Assembly (NCBI GenBank): GCA_026874595.1
Contig: CM049306.1
Location: forward strand, 37,588,019-37,652,018
Length of the DNA: 64,000 nucleotides
Source of the DNA: Sipunculus nudus
Lineage: Eukaryota > Annelida > Sipuncula > Golfingiida > Sipunculidae
Direction: 5' to 3'
The translations under genes and the position numbers were made by a program. The notes under the pieces are model-generated. The model saw only the letters and a program-made list of their open reading frames with translations. It did not search any database and was not told the DNA's origin. Below, in pieces: positions 1 through 9,218 of this stretch (position 1 is the stretch's first letter; each line of letters opens with the position of its first letter).

Positions 1-417
1 TTTCCCCATGTTTTTTAGCAGGACACTTTTATTCCTTTTTTGTTTAAATGAAAAAAATTTTATATAGATGCTATTTTGCCCCTGCTATAAAAGTCCAGTT
101 AGAACAAGAATCAGACATTTCACAATTTTTATACATTTGAATACAAATACTCAATACAAATACCCCATGTTACTATGTGTCTAAATATGTGAAAAAATGC
201 CCTTCTATTCATGCAGGGGGATGTGCAACATGTATGTTTCTGACTTTAGGAATGATATATATATATATATACATTTTGTAGTATACAAAGCACATCTTTA
301 TTCAGTCTGTGATAAAAATGGGGAATTGATGCTAATCTAACTTTTTCCCCCTTTTTATTTAAAAAAAAAGAAGTAATTTTATTTCCAGGGGACTTACTTT
401 TTTTTCCAGTCACTTAC
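1..417. other. Intergenic or intronic AT-rich DNA
   Basis: No coding exon is supported here. The stretch is AT-rich, with a short (AT)n run near 254-272 and several homopolymer A/T runs. It lies just downstream (in minus-strand direction) of the candidate exon at 418-512, so it could be intron of that gene. Confidence 0.4.
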
Positions 418-512
418 CTTTGACAGGCCTGCTTAAGCAAATCCTCTCTGTAGGAGCTGTTGAAAATTTGGTAAAGTTTCAACAAAAGCTGGGCAAGATA
501 TTGCCTGTTATC
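418..512 (-). CDS. Candidate internal exon of an unidentified minus-strand gene
   Basis: On the minus strand a pyrimidine/AT-rich stretch ends in TTTAG (or slightly further on in AACAG). An open frame of about 31 codons follows and ends at the strong donor AAAG|GTAAGT (donor GT at 417-416). The readable peptide contains QYLAQLLLKLYQIF and REDLLKQACQ, an amphipathic helical segment. I do not recognise the protein. No neighbouring exon was found within the window on either side, so the gene, if real, runs off the left edge and has its upstream exons too far away or too diverged to see. It would be divergent from UQCC5. The case rests only on splice-site quality and the open frame. Confidence 0.35.
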
Positions 513-1752
513 TAAATATAAGTAGTCTCAGAATTTGTCCAAAATGTAAAATAATTGTAAACAGGAAAGGGTCAGTATTTGAATATACTGAATAATGTAA
601 CCTTGGTTGTTTCTCAGAAAGGACATCTTATAAACAGTTATCAAATAAGCTATTATTTGGTGATTTAACCATACAAATGTGTACATATTACATGTTAACA
701 TAAATCCCCCGGTTTGAACAGGATTATATAATTTGTTCACAAAATTGCTCATGTGTGGGCTTATTCAGACTTATAGACTTGATTATTATATGTCACAAAA
801 CAATTTACTTCTGATTTATTGATAAACATTTCAGTAAAACAAATAAATGTAATCTTTTTAAATGTAAATAAAAATTGAAATGAGCATGCAAAGTCATCAA
901 ATAATAGCAGCTTTGGTATATAATGAATAACTCTTCAAAATGATAGATCAAACATTACATAATGAAGTTTTATAACTGGACAAGTTTTTGTGGAAATTAT
1001 ATATTATTTTTCCTCATTAAGCAGCTGACAGAAGAATTTAATATTGTTGATTTGACAATCAAAACAGTTCTGGGGACAACAATTTGGTTTAAACTACCAT
1101 TTTTTCCATTACATTGGGTGTAAAATCCCACTAGTGCCATCCTAGATGGGTTCATCTGGGTAAAGCAAATGTGGCTGGTCTTAGTTGCAAGTTTAGAAAT
1201 AGCGCCAACTATGACTCATTTCCTACATCGGCTGCATTTATACCAAGACTGACATAGATTATTGTAATATCAGTAAGGTCAACAAATAATAAAGGTATTG
1301 GTCTCAGGCACATTTTTTCAGAAATCAGTGCGGGCGGGTAAAATTGTTTTTAACTTTTTTTGTATGTTTCGATAAAAATGTCATATGATCAGCGGAATGT
1401 ATGAAAATAACAGAATTTTTTTTGCTTAACAGGTAAAAGCTCTACATAAAAAAGGAAATCTTATCAAAATTGTGTTATTTCATCTCCTTGAAAGATGATA
1501 ATCAAAATAAAAATTTTTGTTGGGGGGGGGGGGTTAAAATTGATGCGGGCAGTGCCTGAGAACCATACCTTTTATTTTTTTTGGCCTAAACTAAGTGACC
1601 TAGGGACCAGTTTTCATAACTGTGAGATTTATGGTGTATTTCATGGAACAGTGAGATGTCATGAAATTAGGGGACACAAAAAATACTGCCAAGCCCGTGT
1701 GACCTATCAGTACTTGTGTGTTGAATCCTTTATTAATTATTAACTTTTCCAG
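513..1752. other. Upstream region of UQCC5
   Basis: No coding exon can be supported. A splice-acceptor-like TTTTCCAG ends at 1752, immediately before the UQCC5 start-codon exon, so a non-coding first exon and the promoter probably lie in this stretch, but I cannot place them. A G run sits near 1522-1532. A short open frame after an AG at about 1021-1119 was considered weak. Confidence 0.4.
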
Positions 1753-1763
1753 AAAATGACAGA

Positions 1764-4700
1764 ATGGCCTTACGCAGCAGAACTCTCAGGAGAATACTAG
1801 ATGCCTGGCCAGGGAAGCAGTTTGGAATGTACAGATTCTTACCAATATTCTTTGTGCTTGGAGCTGCAGTGGAATTTTCTATGATCAACTGGCATGCTGG
1901 AGAGGTCAATTTCTGTAAGCCTTAATTTCTTAAGCACTAAACAGAATTTCCACTTGTTTGCCTTCACCAGGAGGGTATGTGATTATCCCACATCATAACT
2001 CACACAATCATGAATGGAATCTTATGAAATTTTCGGGGCATTTTTTGAATCTATTACTTTTTAGTGTTGATCCGGATTCAGGAAAATAATCAAGGAATAT
2101 TCACAAATGCAGTGCTGCCACTCTATACTTTTTTAAATGTAACATTCTTTTTTTTTTTTGGCAAGACTTTTTTTTACTTTTTTTTCAGGGATGGATACTT
2201 TTTTTCTAAAATCTTCATCTTCGGATGGTGATTACAGGCTGTTCACCTGAACATACACAGTGCAGTAGACATGCTCTGTCAATATTGCATAATAGTGGCG
2301 TTTCATTAGTGATGATTAGCTCAGCTGACTAAGTCAACTGAGGTATAGGAATGGCGCTTTGTCCGTCGTCCATCCGGCCGGACGGCTGTCCGGCCGTCCG
2401 TTAGCAGGGCACAAATCGTAACTGCTGGTCCTAGAAATTTCTAAGTTAACATCCAAGGAGGTCAATAAAAAATCTCCTTGGAAACCTGAAATTAGGTCAC
2501 TGTGACCTATATCCTCGGAGCTATGGGGCTTGAAAGTACCCCCCAGAATAATCAAAAATATAATACAAAACCTCCAATATCTTGATAATTAATGCATGGA
2601 TTGTCATGAATCTTGCCTTGAATATTGACCATGACTAGTTTGGTCAATTCCTGAAAAGTGGTGGCGCCACCTGTATTTGTTGTCATTTTAACGAATATTT
2701 TTCTATTTTTTTACTATAAAATGACAACAATCATGTCAGTTTTTCAGCTGCAATTACATCTAGTGTCCCAAAACCTGGTGTGTTTATTGTTCAGAAGTGG
2801 ATGCCCTATACTAATCACCCTGTCTGTCTGTCTGTTTGTCTAGCTGTCTGTCCATCTGTCCATCCACACAAATTTGTTTCCAGATGATAACTCCAGGTTG
2901 GATTGACACATGGATTTCAAACTTGACTTACATATGGCCTACCACTAAAGCAGGAACCTATAGGATTTTGAGGTCAAAGGTCAAGGTCACAGGACTCACT
3001 CATTTAAAAAGATTATGGCTGCGTTTTAATCCAAGCTTTTCATCCCAAACTTTCCATTTTGCACATTTAGCTGACTTGCCAGTATGGGAAGAGCATAAAT
3101 GAATTTAGGTTCACATGGTCAAAGGTCAAGGTCACAGGGGCCATCTGTTCACAAATTAGTTTCCAGATAATAACTCCAGTTTAGTTTGACATATATGACT
3201 AGCCACTAAAGTAAGAACTGTGTCGATTTTGGGGTCCAACAGTCAAAGGTCAAGGTCACAAGACTAATTTCTTTGAAAAGAATGCATATGCATTTGAAGC
3301 CAAACTTTTCATTGCAAACCTTCCATCTTCAAGATGTTGCTAATCTGCCAAAAGGGAATAATTTTGTTCAATTTTTGGGTTATGAGGTCAAAGGTCAAGG
3401 TCACAGTACCCACTTATTTAGAAGATTTATGGATGCATTTTAAGTCAAGCTTTTCATCCCAAACTTTCCATTTTGCACATTTAGCTGACTTGCCAGTATG
3501 GGAAGAGCATAAATGAATTTAGGGTCACATGGTCAAAGGTCAAGGTCACAGGGGCCATCTGTTCACAAATTAGTTTCCAGATAATAACTCCAGTTTAGTT
3601 TGACATATATGACTCGCCACTAAAGTAAGAACTGTGTCCATTTTGGGGTCCAACAGTCAAAGGTCAAGGTCACAAGACTAATTTCTTTGAAAAGAATGCA
3701 TATGCATTTGAAGCCAAACTTTTCATTGCAAACCTTCCATCTTCAAGATGTTGCTAATCTGCCAAAAGGGAAAGATTCTGTTCAATTTTTGGGTCATGAG
3801 GTCAAAGGTCAAGGTCACAGTACCTACGTATTTAGAAGATTTATGGATGCATTTTAAGCCAAACTTTTCATCCCAAACCTTCCATCTTGCACATATAGCT
3901 GAGCTGCCAATAGGGGAAGAACCTGATTGATTTAGGGGTCACAAGGTCAAAGGTCATGGTCACAGGGGCCCATCTGTCCACATATTTGTTTCTGGATGAT
4001 AACTCCAGTTTTGATTGACATATTGGTTTCAATTTTGACTTATATATGACCCACCAATAATGAAAGAACCCTTTTGATTTTGGGGTCAAAGGTCAAGGTC
4101 ACAGGACCAACTTCCTTAAAAAGATTGTTGATGTATTTTTATCCAAACTTTCTGTCCTAAACCTTCTATCTTCCAGATAGATTGCTCACCTGCCAATAGT
4201 GGAAGTAACTTATGGATTTTGGGGTCACAATGTCAAAGGTCAAGGTCATGTGGGCCATCTATCCACATATTAGTTGCCAGATGATAACACCAGTTTGGTT
4301 TGAAATATTGGTTTCAAACTTGACTTATATATGGCCCACCACTAAAGTAAGAATTGTTTTGTTCTGGGGTCAAGAGATCAAAGGTCAAGGTCACAGGACC
4401 CACCACTTTGAAAAGATTGTGGATGCATTATAAGCCAAACTTTTCATCTCAATCCTTCCATCATCAACATGTGTTGCACCTGCCGATAGGGGAAGTTTCC
4501 TTTTGATATTTGGGTCACAAGGTCAAAGGTTAAGGTCACTGGGCCCATCCATTCACAAATTAGTTTATGGATGATAATTCCAGTTTGGCTTCAAACTGAT
4601 CACAGGACCAATATTTTGGAAAACCTTATAAACATTTATCCTTATAGACAAATGCAGCTGAGCGTCGAGACCCATGGGTCCCTAGTTTTTGCCAGGTTTT

Positions 4701-5146
4701 AAGGAATCTGTTTACTAGTATTTATTATGACAGATTGTGTTACATTAGCTGGTTGTTATTTTCAAAGCTTTGCATACTTGGATATTTATCTAGGTAGCAC
4801 TTAAAACAAAGAAAACCTGATAAAAAGGAAGCTTAATGTAATAGAGAAAGAGAATGTTTATACCAGTAGATCAGACAGACATAGCACTTACCAGTAGTCT
4901 TGTCATGAATGATGTGTAAATATACATAGTTCATTATTTCATTCTCTTTTTTCTGCAGCTCATATTTGCCCTTGAAGTGCTAAGAAGTATTTTCTCATAA
5001 AAAATCAATATATAAGACTTGTAATATCTCCATATTTATTTTCTGTTAAGTTCTGTTCTGTTTCAGACAAAACATTCAAGAAGAGAGCAGCACATGAAAA
5101 AGCTGCCCAGTTATTGTATCAGGAGTCTCAGGAGAGTTCTTCATAG
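1764..5146 (+). CDS. UQCC5: UQCC5/SMIM4 homologue, complex III assembly factor (2 coding exons)
   Basis: Coding exons 1764-1914 and 5067-5146 join at phase 1 (TAC codon split T|AC) to give 76 aa. The donor is TTCT|GTAAGC and the acceptor is TGTTTCAG|ACAAAA. The protein starts MALRSRTLRRILDAWPGKQF, followed by a membrane segment at about residues 23-40 (FLPIFFVLGAAVEF), then a short basic and acidic tail. This matches the human SMIM4/UQCC5 layout: RRIL..PGK, YRFLP.FFVLG..E, and FY...RRKA near residue 50. In mammals this inner mitochondrial membrane microprotein helps early assembly of the cytochrome bc1 complex with UQCC6. The ATG at 1764 is chosen because an earlier out-of-frame ATG at 1755 reaches a stop after 14 codons. 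The next gene downstream on the same strand is UQCC6. The intron carries a large repeat array. Confidence 0.9.
2870..4600. repeat. Tandem array, ~145-bp monomer, each with GGTCAAAGGTCAAGGTCAC
   Basis: The core motif occurs at about 2971, 3116, 3240, 3385, 3530, 3654, 3799, 3944, 4083, 4230, 4375 and 4520, giving twelve copies. The spacings are 145, 124, 145, 145, 124, 145, 145, 139, 147, 145 and 145. The best copies (2971, 3385, 3799) read AGGTCAAAGGTCAAGGTCAC. This contains a perfect DR1 (AGGTCA A AGGTCA) and the extended half-site TCAAGGTCA. The short ORFs in this stretch are translations of the repeat, not genes. Confidence 0.9.
3092..3919. repeat. 414-bp higher-order duplication inside the array
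   Basis: Segments starting near 3092 and 3506 are almost identical over about 414 bp (a 145+124+145 trimer), with only scattered single-base changes, for example the GAGCATAAATGAATTT block at both ends. This is a recent segmental duplication within the older array. Confidence 0.85.
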
Positions 5147-5462
5147 ACTTACAGTGTGTTTATTGAAACTGTAATAAACAGAGCTTTAAGAGAAATAAAC
5201 AGTGCTTTTACCAGAGTAACTACAGAAGTCTATATCGGAAAAGAATTATATACAGGCAAATTCTCAGCTATTTTAAAGGATATAAACAGCTTTATCTGGA
5301 AACCATAATTCTGTATCAGAAGAAAAATAAATACTAGCAAATTCTCAGATATTTTAAAGAGAGATAAATAAACACTTGGTCACAGGCACCAGTTACTGAT
5401 AGAAGATACAAGTGTTAAACACGAGGAGACTTTGCTGTATTGGGTATAGAGTAAAGACCACC
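5147..5462 (+). promoter_or_regulatory. UQCC5-UQCC6 intercistronic spacer
   Basis: This is 316 bp between the UQCC5 stop and the UQCC6 start. It contains several AATAAA strings, in related repeats (AATAAACAG near 5175 and 5190, AAATAAATA near 5325, AATAAACAC near 5370). No good splice acceptor is seen immediately before the UQCC6 ATG. The bases in front of that ATG (AGACCACC) are a strong Kozak context. The spacer is compatible with an internal non-coding segment of a bicistronic mRNA, or with a very short gap between two transcripts. Confidence 0.5.
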
Positions 5463-6608
5463 ATGCCTGCCGGAGTGTCATGGCCAATGTATCTAAGACA
5501 CACAGCAGCTGCCCTGTTGACCATGTTTGCTGGTTCTCAGGTGGTCCATATGATCTATAGACCACTCGATGTAAGTATAATCATCACAATACTGTGTTAT
5601 ATTTGTTTAAAAGTAAATTTAGTTTTGATGAAAAATATAATAATTTACGTGAATGACAAGCTCTAACAATAAAACATCCCAGTATGACACTCACTTATAA
5701 TTCAATAACAAATATTTTATTGTGTTTAAGTTGATTTGAAAAATTGCATGGAGTGTATCTTTCACTTTTCATTTGTCTAATGATCAGATCTGGCTAGCTA
5801 AGAAAAGTACCTAATATGATTATCAACATTTGCTTTTGTCTGCCATTTTATCTTAAGCATATCTTTAACACAGTTACACTGGAATTTTATGCAAAATAAG
5901 CACCCATTCTTTTCAATCGCATTAAATTTGCTAAGCCATAAACCCCCCCCCCCCCCACCTGTTATTGAGGGGAGGCTTACAGTTTCAGTTAAGAGTTCAT
6001 TGTTTCTAATCTTGTATCTAATTATTATGCTTAACTTTATTGCAGTTACATTACATTAATGATTTTAACATAATAATAGTTTTTATAACATAAGAACTGA
6101 CTATCCCAAATGAGCATTTTAGTCATGTTCTATGCAGCAGTTTTCACTAACCAAATTCAAAGCTGGTAATACAGTGAAACCTTGAAATCACAGCCAACAC
6201 CAGACCTCCATTAAGTGGTCACATTTTCAAGGTATTCACTTAAGCAAGGTCTGATATAAAGAGAAAAAAGGAATTGGGACCGTAAAAGTGGTCATTATTT
6301 TGAGGTGGTCGCTAAACTGAGATGGTCCCGAGGCGAGGTTTTATTGTACATGCATGCTAAATTATACAGGTATATATGCTCTCTGGTCAAGAGAAATTTT
6401 TGAATTTCTGTGCCAGTCTGGTGTCATCTGTTGTCAACCAGTGACTTGCCTTTTCTGGTCAGATTATTACAGATATCTGCCTGTTCACTTAATCAGCATT
6501 TTATCCTCTTTTTCTTGTCAGGACATGGAAGAACTTGTTACCAAAGAGAAGGAAAGAATCATACAGGAAGCTGAAGAAATAAAAAAGAACACTAAGGACT
6601 CAACTTGA
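5463..6608 (+). CDS. UQCC6: UQCC6/BRAWNIN (C12orf73) homologue (2 coding exons)
   Basis: Coding exons 5463-5570 and 6522-6608 join at phase 0 (GAT|GTAAGT donor, TTGTCAG|GAC acceptor) to give 64 aa. The N-terminus MPAGVSWPMYLRH is the hallmark of human BRAWNIN (MPAGV..STYLK). It is followed by a hydrophobic segment at about residues 13-29 and VVHMIYRPLD, which parallels human VVHRYYRPDL. The second exon encodes a charged helix rich in E and K (residues 37-64). The human protein is an inner-membrane microprotein needed for complex III assembly that works with UQCC5. The C-terminal half shows little residue conservation, which is usual for this family. Candidate poly(A) signals are at 7000-7005, 7565-7570 and 7584-7589. 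Confidence 0.88.
6171..6350. mobile_element. MITE-like inverted-repeat element in the UQCC6 intron
   Basis: It starts ACAGTGAAACCTTG and ends GAGGTTTTATTGTA, so the ends are imperfect inverted copies. The interior has related segments (CATTAAGTGGTCAC, GTGGTCGC). Related ends occur at 17820-17996 and near 21577/22197. Confidence 0.55.
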
Positions 6609-7564
6609 TATTGGAGTCAAAATGTGTGACAGTATAAACAGCACTAAGTGCTCTATTTATTTTAATTATCAATTAGCAGTTAATTGTTCTGTGATTCCAC
6701 TTGTGTTTATGGCCAATGGTTAAAGGTATATCTGAGATTTGGTAACCATTTTGACTTGATAAATGTAATTTAGCCATCAAGCCAATCACAGATGAAATAA
6801 TTTTTATGTACTCTTTATGAATTATATAAATTCAAAGTTAATCATGACAGACAGATACTGTCACTGAATACTATTGCTGTCTGGTGTGTGTACATACTAG
6901 GATATGATGAGGGAAGATCTGGTATGTACACAGGGACTTTATCAGGAACATGTCTTCTAATATGATGAAACTCATATTAATCTTTTATATACTTTCCTGA
7001 ATAAAGTGTTAAAAAGCTACAGCCCCATATTAATGGACAGTAAAGCACAATTATAGTAAAGTGGTACCATTTTTGCCATACAGAGGGCACCAGAAGTGAC
7101 ATGTCTGATCATGCTCCAGTGCAAACTACACACCACACATGACTATGTAGAAAGGCATATATATTCACCATCAGCTGATGAACTATTGAACCAGTGTGTA
7201 TTCAGATTTTATATTCATGCAGGTAATGACCAGACTGATAACTTGCAGTCAAACAGCAAGGCATTTAACAATGACCCATTGTTATCTACATTTTGATGCA
7301 TTATCTATATGTTGCTGTGACACATCACAATGTTTGAGGGGAAAGGTGCACGTTTTTTATAACACCACACTGATGAACAGATGGTTCATGTGATTTGCCT
7401 TCCCATCAAAAATGTAAATATAAAGTGTGTGTGCATCAGTTGTAAGAAAGAGCATTTGAACTTGTGATAAGTGAGATCAGCAGCCATGTCAGTGCTAGGG
7501 AATCAGTCATTTGGAATGATTTGTATTATATTTGAAATAATTGCTATGGATGGATTGATTCTGG

Positions 7565-7589
7565 AATAAAAATTTTATTTCTGAATAAA
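7565..7589. terminator. Convergent poly(A) signals of UQCC6 (+) and XPC (-)
   Basis: On the plus strand AATAAA occurs at 7565-7570 and 7584-7589. On the minus strand AATAAA is read from 7579-7574. The three signals interleave within 25 bp, so the two convergent genes may terminate on top of one another. An earlier plus-strand signal is at 7000-7005. Confidence 0.55.
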
Positions 7590-9053
7590 TGACAAGTGTC
7601 TGTCATTGGTTTTGAAAGACTACTTTCTGTGTTCAGTGTTTGCACAAAATCAAAAGATCGGTTTAAAAATGAGCACACCATTTTCTACTTTCCTGATATA
7701 AAATTAACAAAAATCCCATGTAACTTGGCAAAATTTAAATATAAGAACAATACATATAGTTGTAACAGGAGTATTGCATATCTAATTCATATGCCTCAAT
7801 CAGTTACAGAAGCTCAGTGAAAACTAACCAAAGAACATCCAATCAGTTTTACATGACACATACATTTAACTGAACCCAATTAGACAGATGTACACAGATC
7901 TTTTAAAACAATACCCAAAATGCTGCTGCCTAGTTAGTCCCCTGTATATAATATTAACAGTGTGGGCAGTATCTGACAAAAATGAATGATGAATATTAAA
8001 ATGAATATGCTATAATCCTCTTAAAGTATACATCAAATCTGTATAAGTGCACACTCCTGGCAGTGAAGTTAATATATTATTGTTAACTCTTTTAAAAGCT
8101 AATTCATTTAGCCAGCAAACATCAGCTGCCCTATTAACATTTAAATTACTGGACCCTACATTTAAAGTCATCATTTGGTATAAATGTGGTATACGTATGT
8201 ACATTTATATAATGTGATAGTATACAATCACATCAAACAAGCATGCTTATTACCTCTCATCAGTTTCCGAAACAAGCTTTCAGCTATTAGCATTACACTT
8301 TTATGAGCATTAACACTTGTTTACTTTTTGATGAAGCTGTGAAAAATACACAAATATGCATGAAGTACATGCAGCTACATGGACCGCTGTTGATATTTAA
8401 GCTGGTTATACACAGTAAATGTATACAGGATTTTCCAGAGTTTTGTTTTCACATTATGTAAAATCTGAATGTATTTTTACAATGCTAAATTAAAACAGAC
8501 AAGATAAATATGATGATTTATCATTACATGCTAATTGATATGACTGCACCTTAAATCATAAGATTTTCTTCCCTTCAAATACCGTATTAACTTATGACCA
8601 TTAAATCTTAGTGTGTTTGCTTCAAAGCATGTGAACTTTTGAGAATGGAAACCATTTTTTAATTGTATGAATTTTTTAGGCAAGGACTGTAATTCTAAAG
8701 ATTCTGGTTTACTGGTATGTCAGGTGAAATGGCCAATGAAAAACTGAACATGTAATACGCAGATTAATGAAGGCCCACTTTATATGTGACTGTATTGTTC
8801 AGAATGTAACATATGCTGATTAATAGATATATCAAAACATAGGGTAAAGGCAAAGGCGAGGAGTTTACAGACTGATATCAGTGACAATGTCAGTCTCATC
8901 CCACTTTGCCTTTCTGGTCTGCCGGACCTGTTCATTCTTGTAGTTTATCTCAGCTCCCTGGGAAGCATACAGTCTAAGCCATTATAAGCACTAGAAGGTT
9001 TTTCATTCTATATTCACACTGTGACGGGCCTCATGAGTGTGTTAATGTCCATG
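7590..9053 (-). other. XPC: Putative long 3' UTR of XPC
   Basis: Between the XPC stop codon (9056-9054) and the minus-strand AATAAA at 7579-7574 there is no other gene that I can support. The sequence is AT-rich and without clear repeats. If that signal is the one used, the XPC 3' UTR is about 1.5 kb. A closer non-canonical signal cannot be excluded. Confidence 0.4.
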
Positions 9054-9218
9054 TTACATATGTTCTACATGAAACCAGGTAGCTCTCTCAGCCCTCTCCT
9101 CCTCTTCACGTTTCTTCTGTTGCTGCTCTCGCTCTTCCTGCCTGTTTAGTGGCCATGACAGTTGCAAGTCTGTCGCCTTCTCACTTGGTCCAGCCTGGCT
9201 GGCATCTTGGGATTCATT
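9054..9218 (-). CDS. XPC: XPC exon 21: C-terminus and stop
   Basis: This exon encodes residues 1103-1156: a serine-rich start, [18 protein letters not shown] (human ASWPQNREDEEKQKLK), a glutamate/arginine-rich helix, and WFHVEHM at the very end, stop TAA at 9056-9054. Acceptor GTTGCAG|AATGAA. The intron before it is about 2.2 kb and carries the 5S-like fragment. Confidence 0.9.
   Translation of the reverse strand, partial: NESQDASQAGPSEKATDLQLSWPLNRQEEREQQQKKREEEERAERATWFHVEHM

Larger units (their letters stand above)
2305..4684. repeat. Composite interspersed repeat filling the UQCC5 intron
   Basis: The left part (2305-2420) has AGCTCAGCTGACTAAGTC and a CCGGCCGGAC/GTCCGTCC-rich segment. 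The same motifs recur in other arrangement at 33240-33326. A GGTGGCGCCACC palindrome lies at 2661 and GTCTGTCTGTCTG runs near 2820-2860. The tandem array of 145-bp monomers follows. The right edge (4652-4684) is GCAGCTGAGCGTCGAGACCC and on, which is the reverse complement of the motif found at 28271-28310. This is therefore one member of a multi-copy family with recognisable edges, and no protein is encoded in it. Confidence 0.7.

Noticed and set aside
2836-4433. Several 60-88-aa ORFs with shared segments (SFSSQTFHFAHLADLP)
   Set aside because: They are translations of the tandem array monomers; the similarity between them is the repeat itself.
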